Positions 1 through 7,104 of a stretch of DNA of 64,000 nt are shown piece after piece (the first letter of the stretch is position 1; the number at the start of each line of letters is the position of its first letter). The stretch spans positions 1 to 64,000 of the forward strand of contig JBDKTO010000074.1 in the NCBI GenBank assembly GCA_039680175.1, given 5' to 3'. Under the pieces are notes generated by a model, which saw only the letters and a list, made by a program, of their open reading frames with translations, was not told the DNA's origin and did no database searches. The position numbers were made by a program, and so were the translations under genes. This DNA is from Veillonellales bacterium. GTDB taxonomy: Bacteria; Bacillota; Negativicutes; JAAYSF01.

Positions 1-60
1 CACTTTCTTCTGTGAAGTTTTCAGGGAATATACCTTCGGGATGTTCACCTGAACAAAATA
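1..60 (+). other. 23S-5S rRNA spacer (partial)
   Basis: Sequence lying directly 5' of the 5S gene. No 23S 3' end is recognisable inside the window, so the 23S gene must lie before base 1. It is read as the internal spacer of an rRNA operon because the 5S and tRNA-Asn genes follow at once. No gene is seen in it. Confidence 0.55.
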
Positions 61-176
61 TCCAGTGGCGATAGCTATGGGGTTCCACCTGTTCCCATAC
101 CGAACACAGTAGTTAAGCCCATAAACGTCGAAAGTACTTGGCTGGAAACGGCCTGGGAGGATAGATAGCTGCTGGT
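61..176 (+). rRNA. rrf: 5S ribosomal RNA
   Basis: Contains the near-universal 5S core CCGAACACAGTAGTTAAGC (100-118), and the two ends pair (CCAG near the 5' end with CTGG near the 3' end) to form helix I. Its length of about 116 nt is normal. It lies 4 bp before a tRNA-Asn and is the last rRNA of an operon read on the plus strand. The exact ends are approximate by one or two bases. Confidence 0.93.
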
Positions 177-180
177 TTAT

Positions 181-256
181 TCCTTGATAGCTCAGTTGGT
201 AGAGCAATCGGCTGTTAACCGATCGGTCGTAGGTTCGAGTCCTACTCAAGGAGCCA
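181..256 (+). tRNA. tRNA-Asn (anticodon GTT), CCA encoded
   Basis: Full cloverleaf: acceptor TCCTTGA pairs with TCAAGGA, the anticodon stem ATCGG/CCGAT encloses loop CTGTTAA with GTT at 214-216, and the T arm carries GGTTCGAGTCC. The 3' CCA is encoded at 254-256. It is cotranscribed with the 5S rRNA and ends at the terminator that follows. Confidence 0.97.
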
Positions 257-261
257 CTTTA

Positions 262-300
262 AAACAGCTATTCATTTAATGATGAATAGCTGTTTGTTTT
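262..300 (+). terminator. rRNA operon terminator
   Basis: A 14-bp perfect stem (262-275 with 282-295), six-base loop and then GTTTT. It closes the 5S/tRNA-Asn transcript. The opposite strand has an A/T-rich flank as well, so it could also serve the convergent small gene at 315-539. Confidence 0.9.
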
Positions 301-314
301 ACGTACAGCATGAC

Positions 315-539
315 TTATCGGAACCCAAGCTGTGGATGATGTATTGGCCGCAGATTAAGGCGTGATATGCATCGTACTGCTTGTTCAAGCGTAATGTCCT
401 GGGAGCCGGTTGGCGTTTTTAAAATACACAGGGGAACGGTTGCACCGATTTCACCGGCAGGAAGATAAACATATTCTTCTGACGCCGGATCGCCAAAAAC
501 AATTCCAGCGGTTAAGTGTTCCACAATAATGGTACTCAT
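315..539 (-). CDS. Small hypothetical protein, convergent with rRNA operon
   Basis: A 74-residue protein that I do not recognise. The ATG at 539 is chosen because GGAG sits 8 bases upstream; a TTG four codons earlier lies on top of that ribosome site. The sequence is acidic to neutral with a short N-terminal hydrophobic strand, a Gly/Pro-containing middle and no signal peptide, membrane segment or cysteine cluster. It points toward the rRNA operon and shares the bidirectional terminator at 262-300. Its upstream region is shared divergently with the aminotransferase gene. The case for a real gene is the ribosome site and clean reading frame only; no function can be given. Confidence 0.5.
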   Translation of the reverse strand: MSTIIVEHLTAGIVFGDPASEEYVYLPAGEIGATVPLCILKTPTGSQDITLEQAVRCISRLNLRPIHHPQLGFR

Positions 540-701
540 AACTATCTCCAATCCCTGCTGTTTTTAACCTATTATAGCACTTATTCTTACAGGAATGATA
601 GTTAGATGTTTTTATTTTACCATAGTGCATAAAAGAGGAATTTCATAGTTATAAATAGAAGAGAATACTTGATAAAGAAAAAGCTACTGGGGGGTGCTTT
701 T

Positions 702-1955
702 GTGGAAACGAAACAGATCATTGGTGAAACAATTGATAAATATGAGCAATATGTGAATCCGTCGGTTGCAAAATTATTCCGGCTTATGGGCTTGTCTACG
801 ATAGAATGGGAAGCCGACGGCAATATAATTCGTGACATTGAGGGTAGGGAATATATTGACTGTTTAGGCGGATATGGTGTTTTTGCTTTAGGCCATCGTC
901 ATCCTAAAGTTATAGAAGCAGTTAAAAAGCAATTGGATTTTATGCCGTTATCCAGTAAAGTGCTGTTTGATAAACCAATGGCTGATTTATCTGCGTTATT
1001 GGCTGAAATTACACCAGGCGATCTGCAATACAGTTTTATTGTGAATAGTGGAACGGAGGCTGTTGAGGGGGCTCTCAAGCTGGCACGGCTGCATACCGGA
1101 AAAACCAAAATTATTTCAACCGTAAATTCTTTTCATGGTAAAACCCTGGGCTCCCTCAGCGCTACCGGCCGTGATTTATTTCGTGACCCGTTCAAGCCAC
1201 TGATTCCCGGCTTTAGCCATGTACCGTTTAACAATGCTGCGGCTATCGAAGCGGCCATAGATGAAGATACGGCAGCCGTAATCGTTGAACCGATACAGGG
1301 GGAAGGCGGAATTATTGTGCCGGACGATAACTATTTGCCGGCAGTGAGACAAATTTGCGATGAGCATGGTGTATTGCTGATTTGTGATGAGGTTCAAACT
1401 GGTTTGGGACGAACCGGGAAAATGTTTGCTGTGGATCATTACGGGATAACTCCGGATATTTTGACAACCGCTAAAGCTTTGGGCGGCGGTGTTATGCCGA
1501 TTGGCGCGTTTATTGCCCGGCCTCATATTTGGGATAAGTATATTACCAGTCCGTTTTTGCATACATCAACTTTTGGGGGGAATCCCCTCGCTTGCGCCGC
1601 CGGTATTGCGGCGATCGGCGTCTTGCAGCAAGAAAGCTTGATTGAGAATGCGGCAACATTGGGAACGTATTTTCTTGGCGAGCTGCGAAAGTTACAGCAG
1701 TCCTTCCCGCTGGTGATCAAGGAAGTACGGGGAAAAGGGCTGATGATTGGTATTGAGCTGACAAAAGAGGGGATCGGCGGATTATTAATGTCGGAATTAA
1801 TTGCAGACGGGGTTTTAGCAGCCTATACGCTAAACAACCCGAAAGTAATTCGAATGGAACCGCCGCTGATAATTGATAGAAAGTTAATTGATAAAGTGCT
1901 TACCTGTTTGGGCAAGGCGATTCGTAAAGCCAATGAAATGATTGAAGATTTATAG
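702..1955 (+). CDS. Class III PLP-dependent aminotransferase (putrescine/ornithine type)
   Basis: Fold-type I, class III aminotransferase of 417 residues. It carries the SGTEAVEGALKLAR substrate/cofactor segment (about 117-130), the SFHG motif, ICDEVQTGLGRTG with the PLP-binding Asp near 229, and the Schiff-base Lys in TTAKALGGG near 258. The family transfers the terminal amine of putrescine, acetylornithine, 4-aminobutyrate or similar donors to a 2-oxo acid; the best-fitting subgroup by overall look is putrescine/ornithine aminotransferase, but substrate cannot be read from sequence. The start is the GTG at 702, 8 bases after a GGGGGG ribosome site; a TTG at 669 has no such site. No arginine or polyamine genes adjoin it; an SRPBCC gene follows 11 bp later. 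Confidence 0.88.
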   Translation: METKQIIGETIDKYEQYVNPSVAKLFRLMGLSTIEWEADGNIIRDIEGREYIDCLGGYGVFALGHRHPKVIEAVKKQLDFMPLSSKVLFDKPMADLSALLAEITPGDLQYSFIVNSGTEAVEGALKLARLHTGKTKIISTVNSFHGKTLGSLSATGRDLFRDPFKPLIPGFSHVPFNNAAAIEAAIDEDTAAVIVEPIQGEGGIIVPDDNYLPAVRQICDEHGVLLICDEVQTGLGRTGKMFAVDHYGITPDILTTAKALGGGVMPIGAFIARPHIWDKYITSPFLHTSTFGGNPLACAAGIAAIGVLQQESLIENAATLGTYFLGELRKLQQSFPLVIKEVRGKGLMIGIELTKEGIGGLLMSELIADGVLAAYTLNNPKVIRMEPPLIIDRKLIDKVLTCLGKAIRKANEMIEDL

Positions 1956-1966
1956 GAGGGATTATT

Positions 1967-2416
1967 TTGCCTTATGTAGAAGTGACTATGCCGGTTTTAT
2001 GTGAAGGGGATAAGATTTATCCGATTTTAAAGAATATGGAGAAATATCCGGAATTTATGACCGATTTAGTTAGTGTGCAAGTTGTGGAGCGTAAAGCAAA
2101 TACAACTGTTAGTAAATGGGTATCGAATGTAGACGGTCGAATTATTAAATGGACGGAGTTAGATACTTTTGATGATAGCAATCTGCATATAGCTTATGAG
2201 CAGATTGAAGGTGATTTAAAAAAGTTTTCCGGAGAATGGATACTAACGCCTATAGAGGGAGGAACACAAATCAAGTTAACGGTTGATTTTGAATTTGGTG
2301 TTCCCATGATTGCCGGTCTGCTGAATCCAATCTTAAAGAAAAAAGTGAAAGATAATAGCATGAATATGTTAAAAGCAGTAAAAAAGCGGATGGAAGAGAA
2401 CGGTACGGTAGTATAG
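1967..2416 (+). CDS. SRPBCC (START-like, COQ10/cyclase type) family protein
   Basis: A 149-residue single-domain protein with the helix-grip pattern of polyketide cyclase/COQ10-type SRPBCC proteins: an early helix with YPILKNMEKYPEFM, alternating strands (VSKWVSNVDGRIIKWTE) and a long C-terminal helix ending in KAVKKRMEENG. This family binds hydrophobic ligands in a cavity; no substrate is predictable. It starts with TTG at 1967, six bases after AGGAGGG. The 11-bp gap to the aminotransferase suggests cotranscription, and htpX follows 45 bp later. No signal peptide or membrane segment. Confidence 0.75.
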   Translation: MPYVEVTMPVLCEGDKIYPILKNMEKYPEFMTDLVSVQVVERKANTTVSKWVSNVDGRIIKWTELDTFDDSNLHIAYEQIEGDLKKFSGEWILTPIEGGTQIKLTVDFEFGVPMIAGLLNPILKKKVKDNSMNMLKAVKKRMEENGTVV

Positions 2417-2461
2417 CGATTACTTTCTACGCTTATGCTGCGAAGGAGGACGTTAGATAAG

Positions 2462-3319
2462 ATGAATACCTTAAAGACAACTGCTTTATTGGCTGCCTTA
2501 ACAGGCTTGCTTTTGGCGGTAGGAAATTTTTTCGGCGGTACCAAGGGTATGACTGTTATGTTTGTTATATCTATCGTGATGAACTTTGTCAGTTACTGGT
2601 ATAGCGATAAAATTGTTTTGAATATGTATGGGGCGCGGGAAGTGAATCCCCAGGATGCTCCTGACTTGATTCGTATGATATCCGGGTTGGCACAAAAGGC
2701 GAAATTGCCAATGCCGAAAGTATATATTCTTGCGACGGATCTGCCCAATGCTTTTGCCACCGGGCGTGATCCCGAACATGCTGCTGTGGCGGTAACAACC
2801 GGCATTATGCGAACATTGAGTTATGAAGAATTAGAAGGCGTAGTTTCCCATGAACTGGCTCATGTAAGAAACCGCGATACCCTGATTAGTACAGTAGTTG
2901 CCACTCTTGCCGGGGTAATCACTATGATTGCGAATATTGCTCAATGGGCTGCCATTTTTGGCCGCGGCGATGATGAAGGGGATGGAATCGGCGGAATTGT
3001 CGGGTTTGTCTTTTTAGTCGTTCTTGCTCCCTTGGCGGCAACGCTTATTCAATTAGGTATTTCCCGTTCCCGGGAATTTCAAGCTGATGAAACCGGTGGA
3101 AGGGTTTCCGGTAATCCGTTGGCTTTGGCCAATGCATTGGAAAAAATTGAATATTTTGCTAAGCATCAATCCATGCCGGAAGCGACCCCAGCTACTTCCC
3201 ATATGTTTATTGTGAATCCCTTAAGCGGTGCAGGAAGCTGGCTGACGAGTTTATTCAGTACTCATCCGCCGACTGAGCAGCGGGCTGCACGGCTGCGTGA
3301 ATTGGCCAAACGGATGTAG
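2462..3319 (+). CDS. htpX: HtpX-family membrane zinc metalloprotease
   Basis: Peptidase family M48B, an integral membrane endopeptidase that degrades misfolded membrane proteins. The 285-residue form starting [15 protein letters not shown] matches the family's normal N terminus (two membrane helices in the first 55 residues). The zinc motif HELAH lies at about 130-134 and the third ligand is the Glu of SREFQADE; two further membrane segments lie between them. An upstream in-frame ATG (2435) precedes the AGGAGG ribosome site, so the ATG at 2462 is preferred even though its spacing (12) is long. The gene ends just before a terminator and closes the aminotransferase-SRPBCC-htpX group. Confidence 0.92.
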   Translation: MNTLKTTALLAALTGLLLAVGNFFGGTKGMTVMFVISIVMNFVSYWYSDKIVLNMYGAREVNPQDAPDLIRMISGLAQKAKLPMPKVYILATDLPNAFATGRDPEHAAVAVTTGIMRTLSYEELEGVVSHELAHVRNRDTLISTVVATLAGVITMIANIAQWAAIFGRGDDEGDGIGGIVGFVFLVVLAPLAATLIQLGISRSREFQADETGGRVSGNPLALANALEKIEYFAKHQSMPEATPATSHMFIVNPLSGAGSWLTSLFSTHPPTEQRAARLRELAKRM

Positions 3320-3325
3320 ACAGAC

Positions 3326-3370
3326 AATGTCGCTTTTTGGAAAGAATATCTTCCAGGGAGCGACATTTTT
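3326..3370 (+). terminator. Terminator after htpX
   Basis: AATGTCGCT (3326-3334) pairs with AGCGACATT (3359-3367), with a partial inner stem TGGAA/TTCCA, followed by a short T run. Placed directly behind the htpX stop. Confidence 0.75.
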
Positions 3371-3440
3371 ACAGCAGAGGGAACTATAAGGAGTCCGGCT
3401 ATCTTTAGCGATGCCTAATACAAGGAGGATATTACAGCTA

Positions 3441-3968
3441 GTGGCGATAAAAGATAATAGTATAGCCTATAAAAACTTAATCCCTAAGATACATGATAGT
3501 GTATATATTTCTGAAGGCGCATTTGTAATTGGCGATGTGTTGATTGCGTCTCAGGCCAGTATCTGGTTTAATACGGTAATCCGGGGGGATGTTCACCCGG
3601 TTAGCATAGGGGAGTGCACAAATATTCAGGACAACTGCACCGTTCATGTTATGCACGATCATCCGACGATTATCGGGTCGCATGTTACCGTTGGTCATGG
3701 AGCTATTATTCACGGATGTGAGGTGGGTGATAACTGTTTAATCGGCATGGGCGCTATCCTGTTAAGCTACTCAAAAATCGGGAAAAACTGTATCATCGCT
3801 GCCGGTTCACTCATTCCGGAACGGAAAGAAATTCCACCGAACTCTTTGGTAATGGGATCACCGGGGAAAATTGTGCGACAGTTAACCGACGAGGATATTC
3901 ATAATATCCGTGCGTTGGCACTGCACTACGTTGAATTTGCTCAGACATATAAGCAGCAGTCGGTTTAA
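3441..3968 (+). CDS. Gamma-class carbonic anhydrase-like hexapeptide-repeat protein
   Basis: Left-handed beta-helix protein of the gamma-carbonic anhydrase/YrdA family, about 175 residues. Hexapeptide turns are visible throughout, and the metal-binding histidines fall in HVMHDHP, VTVGHGA and IIHGC, with the conserved RGD (NTVIRGDVHPVSIG) that caps the fold. Family members are zinc or iron enzymes or assembly factors; catalytic activity is not guaranteed. The start is unclear: AAGGAGGA precedes a GTG at 3441 by about 12 bases, while an ATG at 3411 lies ahead of that site, so GTG is used here. It sits between the htpX terminator and the cobalamin adenosyltransferase gene, with no clear operon partner. 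Confidence 0.85.
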   Translation: MAIKDNSIAYKNLIPKIHDSVYISEGAFVIGDVLIASQASIWFNTVIRGDVHPVSIGECTNIQDNCTVHVMHDHPTIIGSHVTVGHGAIIHGCEVGDNCLIGMGAILLSYSKIGKNCIIAAGSLIPERKEIPPNSLVMGSPGKIVRQLTDEDIHNIRALALHYVEFAQTYKQQSV

Positions 3969-4024
3969 AAGTTGATTCAGACAGCAGGAACTTTAAAAAA
4001 TTATTTACATAACGAGGTGAATTT

Positions 4025-4525
4025 ATGAAGGTATATACAAAAACCGGAGATAAGGGAACGACCGGATTATTAACCGGTGAAAGGATTGCTAAAGACAGTG
4101 TGCGGGTAGATGCTTATGGTACGGTGGATGAAATCAATTCAGCACTAGGCTTAGCTCGGGCATGGTGCAAAAAAGAGGCTGTCGGGGAGACGATTTTTAA
4201 ACTGCAAAAATTGCTTATGCTGCTAATGGCTGATTTAGCCAGTATTAATAGTGAACCAGCATACATAACCGCCGAACATATTGTTGTTTTGGAGCAGACG
4301 ATTGATCACTATGCTGCCGGATTGCCAGAGCTACGGGGGTTTGTTACACCGGGTGAGAATGCGGGTTCGGCAGCATTGGATTTAGCCCGTACCGTGACTC
4401 GCAGGGCAGAGCGCCGTGTATTGGAGCTGGCCCGTACGGAAAGAATAAATGAAAATTTATTGATTGTGTTAAACCGGTTATCTGATTTGTGCTTTGTACT
4501 GGCACGCGCCGAAGACCAATTGTAG
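4025..4525 (+). CDS. Cob(I)alamin adenosyltransferase, PduO type
   Basis: Transfers the 5'-deoxyadenosyl group of ATP to cob(I)alamin, making coenzyme B12. The 166-residue protein has the N-terminal ATP-binding signature YTKTGDKGTTGLLTGER, the VDEINSALGLAR segment, and the C-terminal RRAERRVLEL...LNRLSDLCFVLAR block that forms the active site at the trimer interface. Length is typical for a single-domain ATR. ATG is preceded by CGAGGTGA. No other cobalamin gene lies in the window; adenosylcobalamin-dependent metabolism is common in Negativicutes, but the specific client is not visible here. Confidence 0.93.
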   Translation: MKVYTKTGDKGTTGLLTGERIAKDSVRVDAYGTVDEINSALGLARAWCKKEAVGETIFKLQKLLMLLMADLASINSEPAYITAEHIVVLEQTIDHYAAGLPELRGFVTPGENAGSAALDLARTVTRRAERRVLELARTERINENLLIVLNRLSDLCFVLARAEDQL

Positions 4526-4545
4526 CACAAATTTTCCCTGCCTTA

Positions 4546-4553
4546 CATACATT
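4546..4553 (+). promoter_or_regulatory. Possible sigma-E-type -10 element
   Basis: CATACATT matches the sigma-E -10 consensus CATACAnT and lies 41 bases before the small GTG-started peptide gene at 4594. No convincing GHATA-type -35 box is found 16-18 bases upstream, so this is weak evidence on its own. Confidence 0.25.
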
Positions 4554-4593
4554 ATACCAAGTCTTGTATTGTAACAACGAGGGGGCAGACACG

Positions 4594-4674
4594 GTGAAAT
4601 TATTAAGAATTTATTTGATGTCGGTACCAAAGCCATTGCGTAAAATGATACGTGTCTTTAGTAAAAAATGTTAA
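4594..4674 (+). CDS. 26-residue cationic amphipathic peptide, SpoVM-like candidate
   Basis: GTG start 8 bases after GAGGGGG, followed by 26 codons and a TAA. The product begins MKLLRIYLMSVPKP when translated with fMet and ends in a basic helix (RKMIRVFSKK). It has eight Lys/Arg and no Asp or Glu, and prolines at 12 and 14. Bacillus SpoVM is also exactly 26 residues: a cationic amphipathic helix with an N-terminal MK and a Pro-containing kink that binds the curved forespore membrane and recruits SpoIVA. Resemblance is in size, charge and pattern, not in strong residue identity. A CATACATT sigma-E-like -10 upstream and a hairpin downstream support a separate transcript. It could instead be an unrelated short membrane-active peptide. 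Confidence 0.45.
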   Translation: MKLLRIYLMSVPKPLRKMIRVFSKKC

Positions 4675-4681
4675 ACTTGGT

Positions 4682-4717
4682 AATAATAATAACCGCCTGC
4701 AGGCGGTTATTATTATT
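4682..4717. repeat. Perfect 36-bp palindrome, likely terminator
   Basis: A flawless inverted repeat centred on CCTGCAGG with A/T-rich arms (AATAATAATAACC and its complement). As RNA it would form a stem of about 16 bp with a 4-nt loop. The 3' arm is U-rich but no extended T run follows. It lies 7 bp after the small peptide gene, so termination is the simplest role; a dimeric protein binding site is an alternative. Confidence 0.7.
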
Positions 4718-4839
4718 TAAAGAATAAACTGAAAAGAAGGAAAATTTCTATTTAACAGAGAATGAACAATTTATAACAATGCACATTATGTGGTGCGAAG
4801 CAACTGTGTGGCAGTAACAATACCAAGGGGGGATATAAT

Positions 4840-6924
4840 TTGAAAGAGTACAAAAGTGACAAGCTAAGAAATGTTGGCATTGTAGCTCATGGGGGAGCTG
4901 GAAAAACATCACTCGCTGAAGCGCTATTGTATACTACCGGTGCAGTAAGTCGGTTAGGTCGCGTTGATGATGGTTCAGCGACTACAGATTTTGAACCCGA
5001 GGAAATTAAACGAAAGGTTACGATTAGCGCGGCCCTGGCGCCCTGCGAATGGCAGGAACATAAAATTAATTTTGTGGATACGCCCGGCTACGCTGATTTT
5101 GTCTCTGAAGTAAAAGGTACCCTGCGCGCTGTAGACAGCGCATTAGTTGTATTATGTGCTGCTTCCGGTGTGGAAGTCGAAACAGAGAAAGTATGGAATT
5201 ATGCCAATGATTTAGGATTGCCCCGTATTGCATTTATCAATAAAATGGATCGTGAAAATGCGGATTTTTATAATGTGGTTGCCAATATGAAAGAGAGGCT
5301 GGCGTCCAATGTTATTCCGCTTCAACTTCCCATTGGTGCCGAAAGCTCATTTGCCGGAATCATTGATCTTATAAAAATGAAGGCTATAGTACCGTCAAAG
5401 ACTCAAGGTATCCAGTATAATGAAATTGAAATTCCTGCCGATCTTGCTGATAAAGCAGAAGAAGCCAGGCTTGCTTTAATCGAAGCGGTGGCAGAAACAG
5501 AGGATGATCTTCTTAATAAGTATCTTGAAGGGGAAGAACTGAGTAATGAGGAAATTATGACGGGGCTCAAAAAAGGGATAGGTTCCGGCCGGATATTTCC
5601 AATACTATGCGGCTCTGCCTATAAAAATATTGGAACGAGTCAGATTATGGATGCGATACTCACCTATTTACCCTCGCCGGAACAGAATGATGTCATCGGC
5701 CAGCGGCCTGCAACCCAAGAACCGGTTGAAAGAAAAGTATCGGATCCTTTTTCCGCTTTGGTATTTAAAACAACCGCTGATCCCTTTGTCGGGCGTCTTA
5801 GCTATCTGCGTATTTTTTCCGGTTCAATGAAACCGGACAGTGTCTTATATAACGCCTCCAAGGGAAAGTCGGAGCGTATTGGCAGTATATTTACTATGCG
5901 CGGTAAAAAGCAGGAAGTTCTTAATAATGTTTATGCGGGTGATATTGCTGTTGTTGCCAAATTGCAGGAGACGTCGACGGGAGATTCCCTGTGCGACAAA
6001 GATAATCCTGTCGTGTTTGAACCGATTGATTATCCGAAGCCGATGTTTACCATGTGTATTGAAGCCAAAAACAAGGGGGACGAAGATAAAATCGGCAATG
6101 CCTTAGCCCGGTTAATGGATGAAGATTCTACATTTAAAGTGAGAAAAGATGTAGAAACAGGACAATTACTGATTAGTGGTATGGGTGAACTGCATACGGA
6201 TATTATGGCCGAGCGAATGAAACGCAAGTTCGGCGTTGATGTTGTGCTGCATAATCCGAAAGTCCCTTATCGGGAAACCATTCGGACTGCAGTTAAAGTG
6301 GAGGGAAAGCACAAGAAGCAAAGTGGCGGGCATGGACAATATGGTCATGTTTGGCTGCAACTTGATCCGTTGTCTCCTGGCGGTAAGTTTGAATTTGTCG
6401 ATTCCATATTTGGCGGTGCAGTTCCCCGTCAGTATATTCCGGCAGTAGAAAAAGGTGTCCGCGAAGCCTTAAACGCTGGCGTATTAGCCGGATATCCCAT
6501 GGTGGATATAAAAGTAACACTATATGACGGTTCCTATCATACGGTTGATTCTTCCGAAATGGCTTTTAAAATTGCCAGTATTATGGCTCTCAGGAAAGGC
6601 GCTTTGCAAGCCAAACCGGTACTGCTTGAACCCATTTATGATGTTGAAGTCATTGTACCGGAATCTTTCATGGGAGACGTTATCGGCGATATGAACGGCA
6701 AGCGGGGGCGCATTCAGGGCATGGAGCCTCTTGGCAAGGGAATGGGCATAGTCAGAGCTCAGGCTCCCGTGTCAGAGTTGTTCCGCTACAGCATTGATTT
6801 ACGTTCCATTACTCAGGGACGAGGCAGGTTTGATATGAAGTTTTCCCACTATGATGAAGTTCCTCAGCGGATTGCGGAAACGATTATTGCTAATTCCAAG
6901 AAAGATAAAACCGACGAGACATAA
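4840..6924 (+). CDS. Elongation factor G-like translational GTPase (paralogue)
   Basis: A 694-residue five-domain EF-G homologue: GTPase domain (1-280), a domain II (about 300-390), and EF-G domains III-V to the end. G1 reads AHGGAGKTSL instead of the AHIDAGKTT of canonical EF-G, G3 is DTPGYADF and G4 is NKMD. This variant P loop and its standalone position, away from rpsL-rpsG-tuf, mark it as the EF-G-like paralogue common in Firmicutes rather than the housekeeping fusA. Such paralogues have been linked to ribosome recycling or stress, but the role here is unknown. Starts with TTG at 4840 after AAGGGGGGAT. Followed by a terminator, so monocistronic. Confidence 0.88.
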   Translation: MKEYKSDKLRNVGIVAHGGAGKTSLAEALLYTTGAVSRLGRVDDGSATTDFEPEEIKRKVTISAALAPCEWQEHKINFVDTPGYADFVSEVKGTLRAVDSALVVLCAASGVEVETEKVWNYANDLGLPRIAFINKMDRENADFYNVVANMKERLASNVIPLQLPIGAESSFAGIIDLIKMKAIVPSKTQGIQYNEIEIPADLADKAEEARLALIEAVAETEDDLLNKYLEGEELSNEEIMTGLKKGIGSGRIFPILCGSAYKNIGTSQIMDAILTYLPSPEQNDVIGQRPATQEPVERKVSDPFSALVFKTTADPFVGRLSYLRIFSGSMKPDSVLYNASKGKSERIGSIFTMRGKKQEVLNNVYAGDIAVVAKLQETSTGDSLCDKDNPVVFEPIDYPKPMFTMCIEAKNKGDEDKIGNALARLMDEDSTFKVRKDVETGQLLISGMGELHTDIMAERMKRKFGVDVVLHNPKVPYRETIRTAVKVEGKHKKQSGGHGQYGHVWLQLDPLSPGGKFEFVDSIFGGAVPRQYIPAVEKGVREALNAGVLAGYPMVDIKVTLYDGSYHTVDSSEMAFKIASIMALRKGALQAKPVLLEPIYDVEVIVPESFMGDVIGDMNGKRGRIQGMEPLGKGMGIVRAQAPVSELFRYSIDLRSITQGRGRFDMKFSHYDEVPQRIAETIIANSKKDKTDET

Positions 6925-6936
6925 AGAAGTAAATAG

Positions 6937-6977
6937 AAAAGTAAGGGTTGTTGCATTAGCGGCACCCCTTACTTTTT
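6937..6977 (+). terminator. Terminator after the EF-G paralogue
   Basis: AAAAGTAAGGG (6937-6947) pairs with the complementary arm ending CCCTTACTTTT, followed by Ts to 6977; loop of about 17 bases. Confidence 0.85.
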
Positions 6978-6999
6978 GGCAATTTGTCGGATTTACAGC

Positions 7000-7028
7000 T
7001 TGCAAAAACATTGCTTATTCTATATCAT
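7000..7028 (+). promoter_or_regulatory. Probable sigma-A promoter for metY
   Basis: TTGCAA (7000-7005), 17-bp spacer, TATCAT (7023-7028). It lies between the preceding terminator and the sulfhydrylase start. No SAM riboswitch or S-box-like structure fits in the leader of about 70 bases. Confidence 0.5.
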
Positions 7029-7104
7029 GAAATGTAAATGATGAGTAGTAGCTTGGAATAAAAATATTTTGACTGCGAGTTTATGACGATGGGAGATTTG
7101 TCTG

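Noticed and set aside
1176-1562. 128-codon minus-strand frame in the aminotransferase
   Set aside because: Shadow of a well-supported coding region; no ribosome site or motif.
6978-7104. SAM riboswitch in front of metY
   Set aside because: Leader after the predicted promoter is only about 70 nt and lacks the four-way junction motifs.
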